Positions 19,457 through 28,376 of a stretch of 64,000 bases of DNA are shown in pieces. Below the pieces are notes generated by a model. That model ran no database searches and was not told where the DNA came from. It saw only the letters and a list, made by a program, of their open reading frames with translations. Every line of letters begins with the position of its first letter. Position 1 is the first letter of the stretch. The stretch is taken from contig CAJQUW010016861.1 of the NCBI GenBank assembly GCA_907163375.1, positions 1-64,000 on the forward strand, written 5' to 3'. The DNA comes from Prostheceraeus crozeri (Eukaryota; Platyhelminthes; Polycladida; Euryleptidae). A program made the position numbers and the translations under genes.

Positions 19457-20231
19457 ACGCTGATTCCAAATCTGGTCTCTGTTTTCCCATCCGAGGCTTG
19501 CTTCACCCGCTAGAGCGATTTTCATAAAAATTCTAACTCGGTCATTTTTTCCTCAATGTCCAAAATTTCAATAAAGTCTCACCTCTAAACGAACGCAGAT
19601 ACGAACAAGCCATGTTTTCCACTGAATTTTTCTCACTCCCAGCTTTCAAACGAGCTATTGCACGACTTTCTACGATGTCTACAACCAAAGTTGGAAGATC
19701 GTTGCCGAGGGGGGGGTCAGAACTTTTTCTCTCCGATTGAGTTGGGAAGACGTTCCTAGACCCAAAAGTGGCCAAAACGTCCGAATTTGCACTCCGTTTT
19801 CCCATCCGAGACCTCCTTCATACCGAAAAATGGACTTTCTCATCCCAAAACCTCCAAAACCTGACTTTTTCAACTCTGACGTTTTCAGAGATTCTACCCC
19901 TTGCTGCTCCTCATTCCATCCTTCCCCAACCAACATTTCACGCAGATTCCACATCTGAATTCCACTTTCCAATCCAAACCCTCCTTCATGACGATTTCCA
20001 ACGTTTCTCATCCCAAACACCATCAACATCCACCCTTTTCCAACTCTATCCCTCACACATCACCTTCCTTCCCAACCCTTACCCAAAAACTCCTGCCTTC
20101 CTTCCAGAGGGGGGACCCGTTTCCTCCTCTCGGACCCATTCCTCCCAACACATCCTTGGCGAACTCCCTCACCTGCCGGACAGAGGGGGGGTTGCGCATT
20201 TTGGACTTGCGCCTGGGATGGGATTACTACT
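19457..20231. repeat. Right terminal inverted repeat of element 1
   Basis: Reverse complement of the left arm, from ACGCTGATTCC at 19457 to GGATTACTACT at 20231, followed directly by CATGAG. By eye the arms differ at scattered single positions and in one duplicated block. Confidence 0.9.
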
Positions 20232-20237
20232 CATGAG
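20232..20237. repeat. Target-site duplication of element 1, right copy (CATGAG)
   Basis: Perfect match to 2289-2294 in the same orientation. Confidence 0.85.
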
Positions 20238-20548
20238 TCACACAAACAACGCTGACTTTTTGTTTCCTAACCTTCAAGGACGCGTGTGTCTTAATTTTGA
20301 GATGTGACGGAAATGTGAAATGTACCTAAATGTAGGCCATTTTCCCTTAGCGCCATTCCTGTCCACAATTAAGCAATTATAATTGATTCAGACCACCTAA
20401 TAATGTCGAACTGTAAACTGATGTAAAGAATTTCGGAAGTGCTTCTTGAAAACTTATGTTTATGTGATGATTGAAGAAGAAAGAGTAAGATAGAATATTT
20501 GTCTTTTTTGTTAAATTGATTATGCTTAATTTGTTTGAAGTGAGAACC
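20238..20548. other. Host spacer between the elements
   Basis: AT-rich, no gene or RNA recognised. Confidence 0.5.
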
Positions 20549-21468
20549 CATTACAAAAAAATTCGTCGGAAAGACGTCGGAACGAGGTATGGTAGTCGGA
20601 AAAAGGTCGGGAAATTTTTTTGACCCTTGACATGCTAACACTAGACGAAATGACTTACTTAATCTTACTAAGGAAATCTTACAAGTTCTGACCAGAACGT
20701 ACCAGTCGTGCTAAGTCTTATTAGCAAATCTGATCAGATCTGACAAGATCTTATTTGTGATTTTTAGAAATCTTTTGAGTAGAAAAAGTTCTTATATTTT
20801 GCGCTTGTCTACATAAATTCAGTGCCAGATGTTCCTGCAAGATCATTTAAAAATTAAAACCATTGGTATCGTCTGATCTTCGCACTGTAATCGGACTTCA
20901 AGTTTGAAATTTCAGTTCACTTTTTTTTAATTTCAATTATCAGTTGGCAAGATCTGAAAAGATCTTATTTTGCAAAATATAAGACTTAGTAAGTCTGGTA
21001 CTTTCTGGTCAGGAAATGTAAGATCTTAAATAAAATAAGTTCTGATCAGACTTTGCAAGAATCTGATCAGACTTAATAAGACTTAACAAGTCATTTCGTC
21101 TAGTGAATTCTGACCTCATTTCTTTAAATTTATGCAGAAATTGTGACAAAATGGCTTTTTTATTGAGTTAATTTGAGCATAGACATTGAAGACATGAAAA
21201 AGTGCGGATATGATTGTGATGACATTATTACTCAAACAAGCCTCAGAAAGGGGAAAGGAAAATATATAACACTCAATTCCTGATCAATTGACGTTTTCAT
21301 GTAATTCCATAGACATCCTACTTGCAAAATAGCAGGTAGGAGGCCTAGGGTGTCTTTTTTATGATGAGGCTTCGGTTTCCGACGTCAAACCGAGCATCGG
21401 CCATGCGGACATTCTGTTCCTCGGAACGAGTTCGTTTTCGACTTCTGACCGACGTATCTTTTTGTAGT
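20549..21468. mobile_element. CACTA-like non-autonomous DNA transposon with a nested element
   Basis: The left end CATTACAAAAAAATTCGTCGG and the reverse complement of the right end, CACTACAAAAAGATACGTCGG, form inverted repeats of the CACTA (EnSpm) type, with CGTCGG-like subterminal repeats on both sides. No transposase. No convincing target duplication: a shared CC..GG outside the ends suggests the true ends may be two bases further out. Confidence 0.55.
20639..21104. mobile_element. Inner inverted-repeat element (MITE), about 466 bp
   Basis: It begins CACTAGACGAAATGACTT and ends with the reverse complement AAGTCATTTCGTCTAGTG. The arms continue as imperfect inverted repeats rich in TCTGATCAGA-type motifs. 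It lies inside the CACTA-like element, so it inserted later. A 2-bp AA flank on each side may be its target duplication. Non-coding. Confidence 0.65.
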
Positions 21469-21991
21469 GGGAAAGCAATTATTCTAATAACAGTAGTCGC
21501 ATTATGTTCATATAAAAACAAATTTCCAAACAAATAAAAAGAGAATTCGATATTCTTCTCAAGTAGCCCCATAATAAGAAAAATACCTACATAGGTACAA
21601 TTCTTACTATCCTTTGACCCTTTGGAACTCAGATGAGAAATATAGGTAGCCTACATGCAAACCAGCTGTCCTAAATGCAAAGTTGTTTCGCAATGTTATT
21701 TTTTATAAGAGTCATCTCAGTGAGCCATCTTCAGAAAAAAATGAGAAGCAAATTTAATTTTCGTATGAAAATTCAAGCAGGAAAAATATTCAAAGCTCGA
21801 TTATAGCGAAGTTTGAATTAGCTTTAGGTAAAGAAATTGCTTCAATATTTATTATTGTTTTATCATCGATGTTCTTATATTGAAAAACAAGCTGACTACC
21901 GGTCTTCAAATAAATGTCATGGATTCAATATACTATGTATTCGTTAAATATTACAAATTTAGGTCAGGAATACAGTAAATTTTATCAGTAC
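21469..21991. other. Host spacer before element 2
   Basis: AT-rich, no supportable gene. Confidence 0.5.
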
Positions 21992-21997
21992 AGTAAT
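21992..21997. repeat. Target-site duplication of element 2, left copy (AGTAAT)
   Basis: AGTAAT directly precedes the element terminus and recurs in the same orientation at 40169-40174. It happens to equal the first six bases of the element. Confidence 0.8.
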
Positions 21998-22376
21998 AGT
22001 AATGGGCAAAAGACCGTTCCAGGCCACCATAAAATTCAAAAAAATAGTATCTTTAAAAACGACATACATTCATGAATTTGAACCCTTTTTAAGGTTATGG
22101 AGAAAAAACCGTTTTTAAAAATACCCAATTTTTCAAATTTTTCAAAATCTCAAAATTTGAGAATTACAATTTTTACTCCCAAAATCATGACCGTTCCAGG
22201 ACACCGAAAATCATAAAAGTTAAGAATCTGAAATTTGAGAATTACAATTTTTACCCCCCTTAAAATCATGACCGTTCCCGGACACCGAAAAAATCATAAA
22301 GTTAGTATTTTTAAAAACGTCTTTTAAATCCGTTTTTCAGGTTTTTAAAATATATCATGTGACTAATAATATTTCT
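21998..22376. repeat. Left terminal inverted repeat of element 2
   Basis: Matches the reverse complement of the right arm from AGTAATGGGC to AATAATATTT. It contains short internal repeats of GACCGTTCC.GGACACC. It is shorter than the right arm, which holds extra internal repeat units. Confidence 0.9.
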
Positions 22377-22380
22377 TTAA

Positions 22381-22460
22381 CAGTGGAAGAAACAAAAGTG
22401 GAAGAAACCGCGGGGATGTATCCTTCAATATCATATGAACGTAGTTCTACTACCCCCTCC
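22381..22460 (+). repeat. Partial copy of the membrane-protein gene start, beside the left arm
   Basis: Sequence here matches the first codons of the gene at 37580-38050 (EETK.EET...YPS.SYERSS). It reads inward from the terminal repeat. A different segment of the same gene lies just inside the right arm (39495-39561), also reading inward. Confidence 0.75.
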
Positions 22461-22523
22461 CTTCTAATTTCTAGGGGTCCCTTCTGACTTCTAGGGGTCC
22501 CTTAAGAATTTTTTTATTATAAA

Positions 22524-22988
22524 ATGAACAACATAAATGAGTTTTTAAAATTATATGGAACGCAAACAATTACAAATTTTGATTTAAAGAAAATTGCAAA
22601 TCAATTAGGAATAAAGAATTTTCATGTTCTAATGAGAGACGAATTACAATTCCTAAAAAATAAGCCAACAATAACTATAAATTTCATAACAAATCTTCAC
22701 ACAACAGATGAAAAAGGAGTACATTGGTCTGCAGGTATCTTTAATAAAAATCGAGATAATTACTATTTCGACCGCCCGGAGGCTGAGAACCATTGGTTCG
22801 ACTCTTATGGACTTCCACCTATAAATGAAGTCAAAAAATTACTTGGCAATGGAACTTATAATAAATTTCAAATTCAAAAACCGGGAACTACTTATTGTGG
22901 TCAATTATGTCTTTATGCTTTATTTAAATTACAAAAAGGGGTGCCATTTCTAGATATTATGTTAGAATTGAATAAGGGAATTGAATAA
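22524..22988 (+). CDS. Adenain-like cysteine protease of element 2 (PRO)
   Basis: 154 codons, open. The catalytic histidine is in GVHWSA (about residue 72), an acidic residue follows in the YYFDRPEA or WFDSYGLPP region, and the cysteine is in TTYCGQLCLYAL (about 130), matching the His-Asp-Cys order of adenovirus and Polinton proteases that mature capsid proteins. Its length fits the Polinton family. It is the only gene on the + strand at this end and is close to the left arm. Confidence 0.85.
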   Translation: MNNINEFLKLYGTQTITNFDLKKIANQLGIKNFHVLMRDELQFLKNKPTITINFITNLHTTDEKGVHWSAGIFNKNRDNYYFDRPEAENHWFDSYGLPPINEVKKLLGNGTYNKFQIQKPGTTYCGQLCLYALFKLQKGVPFLDIMLELNKGIE

Positions 22989-23037
22989 GGGAATTTCATT
23001 CCCGAAACGTTAGTTCCAATAATAATGATAATGATAA

Positions 23038-24384
23038 TTAAAAATCAGTTCGTTGTAATTCATTTTGATAAAATCGGCCTCTGATATCTCCATCATCTAA
23101 ATCTTTGATTTCGTAAGTAATCGGATAAGTTTGATTTATTTTACAAACTTCAAATATCTCTTTCGTCCAGTATCCGACGAAGCCTTTTTCAAATTTATTC
23201 TTATATTTAAATATTCTAACTCTATCTCCAATTTTAAATTTCGGCTTACGTTTCTGTAAATTCGGATTACTCTCATTCAAATTATTATTTTCGTTCGAAT
23301 AATTATTCTCGAATATTTTCTTTCAGATTAAATCAGGGTCGTCAGAAGCATTCTTTGGAGTTTCTTCAATACCAGAATGAACTTTATTATTGTACTCTTC
23401 TACAACTCCTGGTAATATCTTCAACCATTTCTGATTTCTTTGCTCAGTAAATTTCTTGAATAATTTATTTTTTAACGTCCGATTGAATCTTTCTATCACT
23501 ACAGCTTTTCCAGCGTTTTCAGTTGAATAAACAGTTTCAAATAGTGGCTGAACGTTTCGGTTATAAAATTCCGACCCTTTATCAACAAACAATTTCCTTG
23601 GCTTTCTATTACTTTCTTTAAAGATTTCTTCAAACGCATATTTAACTGATGGACCACTTTTATTTTTTAAAGGCTTTACCCAAGCGCATCGTGTATATAA
23701 ATCTATAACGGTCAATGCGTATTTGTAGTCCCTTTCATTCGGCATATGAATAAGATCAGCACTCCAAATATCATCTTTATTAAATACTTTTACTTTCAAT
23801 AAATATTTAGGCCTTCTGTATTCCCTATGAATTTCAGAGGCATAGGTTCGAGCGTTGCTCTCAGACAGCTTTGCTGTCGTTTCATTTAAACCCTGGCCGA
23901 ATAATATTTTAGCTTGTAAAGCTTTCTTAACAAACATTCTTTCAATTTTTTCTCTAAATGTAGGATTTTGAATACTATCTAATTCTTGAATCATCTTCTT
24001 ATCAGCTGCATGTCGAGAACTTAGATCATGATTTCGATAAGCTAAATCATGTCTATAAGCGGCGGCATCTACTCTATTTATTGGTTCTTCACCTGGTTTC
24101 GGATTATTATTCTCATCTAGTCTTATATCTAGTCGAGTTCTTGGACCGGTATATGAATGACCAGGAAGATGTTTTTCTTTTGAATATTTACTCCAAATAA
24201 ATCCAGGAAAGTTTTCTAATGTTTTTTGTATGTCACCACCGTAGGTAGTAGCCAAACTTTGTTTGTCGTCGTTACCTTCATAAATTTTACAATTTGAGTT
24301 TCTATTTTTGTTTAATAGATAATTTAATAAATCTAAATTAGCAATTTTTAATTTAATTAAATTTTCGGAATTTGTAGAATTCAT
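23038..24384 (-). pseudogene. Phospholipase A2-like domain joined to a retroviral-type integrase (INT), broken
   Basis: Read on the - strand, the N-terminal part holds a PLA2-like domain (about residues 75-140: GHSYTGPRTRLDIRL calcium loop, YRHDLAYRNHD catalytic His-Asp). Such domains are known in parvovirus VP1 and adintovirus virion proteins, where they help breach membranes. The C-terminal part of the same frame is an rve integrase core: DIWSADLIHM, FVDKGSEFYN and VIERFNRTLK supply D, D, E. A basic SH3/chromodomain-like tail (FKIGDRVRI..., 23280-23038) follows. The integrase makes the 6-bp duplications of Polintons. A paired palindrome lies exactly between the two domains (23850-23878). 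Broken. Confidence 0.85.
23850..23878. repeat. Paired palindrome 1 (between PLA2 and integrase domains)
   Basis: GAGC-GTT-GCTC then GACAGC-TTT-GCTGTC: two adjacent hairpins with 3-base loops, inside the reading frame. Confidence 0.8.
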
Positions 24385-24447
24385 TTTAAAAGATAAAAAA
24401 ATTTTAAAGATAAAATAAATGTTTTACCTGATAGAGCTTTGTTCAGA

Positions 24448-24474
24448 GGCTTTAGCCGATCGGACCAAAGGTCC
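24448..24474. repeat. Paired palindrome 2 (intergenic)
   Basis: GGCTTTAGCC followed by GGACC-AAA-GGTCC. The same pair occurs in reverse at 27285-27311. Confidence 0.85.
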
Positions 24475-24482
24475 TGAGGTTA

Positions 24483-25019
24483 TTACCGAATCATACTAGG
24501 ACTTAGATATATTCCAGAACCATCTTTAGTTTCCTTAATTTCAATTAAATCATCAACATTGTGGAGAATATTTTTAAGAACTCGTTTTCCTTCATCAACT
24601 AATTTTAATTTACTAATAAAATTATCTACTATTCCGTCACCCCTAGCAACTTTCTCTAACTCTCTATTATGACGTTTTTGTTCTTCTAATGCTGCCTTCT
24701 CTGATTTATTTTTATTTACTGCTTGGACAATACCAGCTGTCCGACCTGCAACACTTCCTGCTGCTGCTATGCCACCTATTATTAGTGGAATTAATGGGAG
24801 AATCCCGCCATTCTTTTCTTCTTGTAATTGAATATTCTCTATCATTGGTTTACTTATGTAATACTTTTTTTTATTAATCGTAATAGTTTTAGGTATCATT
24901 GGTTTACTTATGTAATACTTTTTTTTGTTAATCGTAATAGTTTTAGGGGTATTTTTGTCAACAATATTACGTAATTTTAATTCAACAGTTTTATTATTAT
25001 TACTTTTCGCTTGCGACAT
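24483..25019 (-). CDS. Small virion-like protein of element 2, adenovirus pVI/pX-like
   Basis: 178 codons, open. A basic N-terminus holds a 17-18 residue tandem duplication (PKTITINKKKYYISKPMI twice, residues about 25-60). Then comes a glycine and alanine rich hydrophobic helix GGILPLIPLIIGGIAAAGS (about 70-90) and a C-terminal SGIYLSPS. A short hydrophobic glycine-rich helix is usual in Polinton minor virion or membrane-active proteins. The exact role is inferred. Confidence 0.55.
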   Translation of the reverse strand: MSQAKSNNNKTVELKLRNIVDKNTPKTITINKKKYYISKPMIPKTITINKKKYYISKPMIENIQLQEEKNGGILPLIPLIIGGIAAAGSVAGRTAGIVQAVNKNKSEKAALEEQKRHNRELEKVARGDGIVDNFISKLKLVDEGKRVLKNILHNVDDLIEIKETKDGSGIYLSPSMIR

Positions 25020-25175
25020 TTTTAATAAAAAAATTTTAAGTTATCAAAAATTTTAATCTATTCTAGTTATGAATAAATTATAAATTAGGAATTTTTAATC
25101 TATTCTAGTTACAAAAAAATTTTATTACTAATTACTAAAAAAAATTAAGTTAACAAAAATTTTAATTAACTTATC

Positions 25176-25201
25176 GGAGCGAAGCTCCTCTGGCTTTAGC
25201 C
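25176..25201. repeat. Paired palindrome 3 (end of the major capsid gene)
   Basis: GGAGC-GAA-GCTCC then GGCTTTAGCC, straddling the 3' end of the capsid gene. Confidence 0.8.
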
Positions 25202-26530
25202 TATCCTAGCCATCTTTCCATTAAGAATTTCAATAGAATATTTTACATCTTCTAGCAATAAACCATAAGCCATCAATGAAGTTGTGGAATCTTTCTTTTC
25301 AATATTAATTGTTACATCACAACCAGTCTTGATAATATCTTCAGATTGTGCACTTAAATCGAAACAGAAATCAGGATATAAATGTCTCCAATCTCCAGGA
25401 CTTAATTGTGCTTCAACTCCAAATTCTATACAAAGATTTCGATAAGAATCATATCCTTCCATAAATTGATTATTGGTATCATCGAATCTTAATGGATCAA
25501 TTGGATATCGGGTTTGATTTAATGAAACTTGTAAACTTCGAATTGTATTAATATGAAAAAGATTGTTGTTCTTATCAAAACTTGGAGAATTATTTCTTTG
25601 AAAAGTTAGCAATAAATATCTTGGAGTATTCGCAGTTCTAGTAAAATGCCAGTTAAATCTTTGTTCGGAAAAAGTTACTGAACTAGCAGTACGCTTTAGA
25701 AAATTTACTGGAATTGGTTTGTTAGTATTTAATCTTTTTGCAATAGCTGTTTCAATCTCTAAACTAGGAGTAATATGCTTAATCCACCATTCAAGTCTAT
25801 CAATTTTTAAATATGCTTTTTTTCCAGTCTTACCAAAAAAGATTAATTCATTATTTGCTGTACGATGAATTATTAATTTAAATTTTAATTGATATGATAT
25901 TTTATCATAATCTAAATAACCGAATAATGGAGACAATGACCAATTTACTGTCTGTTTACTTTTCTTGTTAAATTCACGTCTTTCTTTATATGCACTATTG
26001 TTTGTTTTATTTAAATGTTTTGCAATATTTTCTACATCTTTCGCAATTCCTGCTGCATCTGTTCCAGCGTGATTTAAATCATCAACAATTATACCATCAT
26101 TAGTATCAGGAAACCAACCTTCGATTTCATACTTTTTATTATTTTCACCAATTGTTACAAATCTAAGCATTGTATCAATTACACCTGGAGAATCACTTAT
26201 TGTTTCTATATTTTGAGTTGCAACATCTAAACGCATTTGTGTAAATAATCTTGGAAAAAAATTATTCTCTAGTGCAATATTATCGGTTTCTGGTAATGGT
26301 GTTGTAAAATTGGCATCACTATACAAAGAATATTCACAGTGTAAAAATGAATCAGGTAGATATATAACTCTGCTGATTATCAACTTCAAAAATTAAATCA
26401 CCTCCAGTATTTACTCTACTGGAAGATCCGGGATTCATAGCAATTCTTATATAGTCATTCTTTTTTTGATTGTAACTGACGAACGGAGGATCGTCTAATC
26501 TAAATTCATTTTCGATAAGCGAAGACATTT
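25196..26530 (-). pseudogene. Major capsid protein (double jelly-roll) of element 2, broken
   Basis: About 440 codons. Recognisable features are the LPETDNIALENNFFPRLFTQ segment near the start, WSLSPLFGYLDYDK, EQRFNWHFTR, RYLLLTFQR, a conserved FMEGYDSYRNLC.EFG followed by LSPGDWRHLYPDFCFDLSAQ, and the final LLLEDVKYSIEILNGKM, all typical of Polinton/adintovirus capsids. It builds the hexon-like shell. The neighbours on both sides are virion-like genes on the same strand. Broken. Confidence 0.85.
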
Positions 26531-26668
26531 TTATAAAAAATAATTTGACTTTTTGTTTTTCTCACACACAGAAAAAATTCTGCTAAAATAATTTTACTAA
26601 AATAATTTTACTAAAAAAATTTTGCTAAGAAAATTTTACTAAAAAAAATTTTACTAAAAAACATAATT
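26531..26668. repeat. Low-complexity spacer
   Basis: Repeats of TTTTACTAAAA/TTTTGCTAAAA about 26580-26660, between two - strand genes. Confidence 0.6.
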
Positions 26669-27196
26669 TTAGAACTTTGCTAGACCAGCTCCGCTACAGC
26701 TTTGCTGGTTAGACCGAAGGTTGCTACTCACGCCATTTCCTCTTACTTCTTCAATTGAACGCTTTATGGCTACGCCTGATTTTTTCTTATGTTTACTATC
26801 AGACGGAGCTCCGCTCCTCAAGGTTTCCCCAACAGCTATGTTAGCAATTTTTTTTGTTTCCTCTGAAAGTTTTTTTAAATTTTTTAGTTCTTCGGAATCA
26901 TTCCTAAGTTTACGAATAGTTTCTAGTTGTTTTAATTCGTTTTGAGACTTGACAGCATTTGATATTGCACTAGCTGTACTACCTATAGCAGCTGCTCCTT
27001 TTGCAGCAGATGTAATAAAATCTTTATTATTTTTAATTAAGTTAACGATACTTCCAATACCAGAGAAGATGCCAGCTCCTTCCGTGTGAACTGTTTCTCT
27101 ATTATCATAATGATAAACAGGATTCATACGTGGTTCATGAGCAATTCTTTGATTTGAAGCAAAATGTTTAAGATTGTGTTTATAAATTATAGGCAT
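26669..27196 (-). CDS. Second small virion-like protein with amphipathic helix
   Basis: 175 codons, open. GAGIFSGIGSIVNLIKNNKDF (residues about 40-60) is a glycine-rich amphipathic segment as in adenovirus pVI-like proteins; an alanine-rich helix (AAKGAAAIGSTASAISNAV) and a charged coiled segment follow. Two palindromes lie inside the frame (26697-26707 and 26804-26817), the first forming the C-terminal codons. Minor capsid or membrane-lytic role inferred. Confidence 0.55.
   Translation of the reverse strand: MPIIYKHNLKHFASNQRIAHEPRMNPVYHYDNRETVHTEGAGIFSGIGSIVNLIKNNKDFITSAAKGAAAIGSTASAISNAVKSQNELKQLETIRKLRNDSEELKNLKKLSEETKKIANIAVGETLRSGAPSDSKHKKKSGVAIKRSIEEVRGNGVSSNLRSNQQSCSGAGLAKF
26697..26707. 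repeat. Palindrome 4, within the small virion gene
   Basis: CAGC-TTT-GCTG hairpin, flanked by the related AGACCAGCTCCGCT and AGACCGAAGG. Lies in the last codons of the gene. Confidence 0.65.
26804..26817. repeat. Palindrome 5, within the small virion gene
   Basis: CGGAGCTCCG overlapped by GAGC-TCC-GCTC, inside the frame (RSGAPSD). Confidence 0.65.
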
Positions 27197-27284
27197 TTTT
27201 TAGGATTAAATTTGACTTTTGGGAAAAAATATTTACGTTAATATTTGCGCTAAGATTTACGTTTAGGATTGGTTAGTAACCTGA

Positions 27285-27328
27285 GGACCTTTGGTCCGAT
27301 CGGCTAAAGCCTCGAGGAGCTTCGCTCC
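27285..27328. repeat. Palindrome 6 (triple, intergenic)
   Basis: GGACC-TTT-GGTCC, GGCTAAAGCC and GGAGC-TTC-GCTCC in a row: the reverse of palindrome 2 plus the reverse of the first half of palindrome 3. Confidence 0.85.
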
Positions 27329-27357
27329 GATAGGTTAGAAACCCAAGACTTCGTCGA

Positions 27358-28246
27358 TCAAGATTCACGTTTGTGAATGGACAACAACTTCGAGATAACT
27401 TTATTAATTGTCTGTTGCACTTTATCTATTGCGTCAAGTAACGTGTGATGTACTTTAATTTCTTTTCTATTAACTTGCATTTTCTCCTGATTCATCTTCA
27501 ACGCCGTTTTAAGAGCATTTAACTTAATTTTAAGAACATCTAATTGTCTTTTAACTGAATCTAACTGTTCTTTATTTTCTTTAGAGTTTTCTTGTAAATT
27601 TTTCTTTAATTCATTTTCTAAATTGATTTTAAGAGTTTTCATTTTATCAACTTTTTGATTAAGCGAGTTTACTTCATTTATTATTCTATTCATCTTTTTC
27701 ATTTGTTGAGTAATTTTAGAACTTAATTCATCAACACTTTTTTGGAATGTAGTTTGTAACTGCTTTAAATTTTTTTTAATTCTTTCAGGAAGTTTTTCTA
27801 CTTCATCTTCTAATTGTTCTTTTAGCATTTTTATCTGATGTTTATTTTTAATGACTGCAGATTTTAAATTTATAGAAAGTAATATTAAAATTTTTGATTG
27901 TTCAGAAATCTTTTTAAAAAGTTTTGCTATATCTGCTTCTAGCTCTCTATCCTTTTTATCAAGTTTTAATAATTTTTCGTTTAATGATTTGTCAATAAGT
28001 TTTAGCAACTTTAATTCATTCATCAGTGGAACCAAAACATCGTTTATATATATATTTTTTTAAGTCATTGATTTGTGTATCAACATATTGTTTATTTGTC
28101 AACTCTGTATTTTGTTGCAGAAGAATAGAAAGATGCAATGGACCAGATAAAACGTCTCCAGTTTTCATGATATAATTTTCTATCTCTATTTCTAATTCAC
28201 GATTATTCGGGATATATGCACCTCCACCAACATTTGGTATCATCAT
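27358..28246 (-). pseudogene. Fibre-like region: phage-tail-fibre motif and long coiled coil
   Basis: The N-terminal part has MKTGDVLSGPLHL then LTNKQYVDTQINDLKKYI. The motif GD.LSGPL.L...KQYVD is common in phage tail-fibre and collar proteins. The C-terminal part is about 225 residues of K, E, L and N rich coiled coil, with no proline or glycine for long runs. This fits a trimeric attachment fibre; the role is inferred. Broken. Confidence 0.5.
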
Positions 28247-28376
28247 TTTTAAAACAATAAAAAAGTAATTTTTTTTATAATGAGAAAAAAAAAATTTTTT
28301 CTAATAAAAATAAAAAAATAAAATTTTTTCTAATAAAAATAAAAATAATTAATTTTTTTCTAATAAAAATAAAAGA
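28247..28376. promoter_or_regulatory. Divergent intergenic region
   Basis: Very AT-rich with a direct repeat TTTTTTCTAATAAAAATAAA (three copies, about 28290-28375) between divergent genes, so probably a shared promoter region. Confidence 0.45.

Larger units (their letters stand above)
2295..20231. mobile_element. Element 1: Polinton-like DNA element without recognisable capsid genes
   Basis: About 17.9 kb bounded by long inverted repeats beginning AGTAGTAATCC and by a perfect 6-bp duplication, which is Polinton/Maverick style. Parts recognised: protein-primed family B DNA polymerase, DEDDh-type exonuclease beside a zinc-binding segment, a TBP-like gene, two paralogous genes of unknown role, four copies of a polymerase-linked domain and a coiled-coil gene. 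Genes lie on + on the left and mainly - on the right. No integrase, major capsid, ATPase or protease was recognised. It is clearly less AT-rich than element 2. It is broken in roughly six to ten places across several genes. The arms still match closely by eye and the duplication is perfect, which suggests a moderately young insertion. Confidence 0.85.

Noticed and set aside
21992-22003. AGTAATAGTAAT at the left edge might be a terminal tandem repeat rather than a target duplication
   Set aside because: The right edge carries AGTAAT in direct, not inverted, orientation, as a target duplication should.
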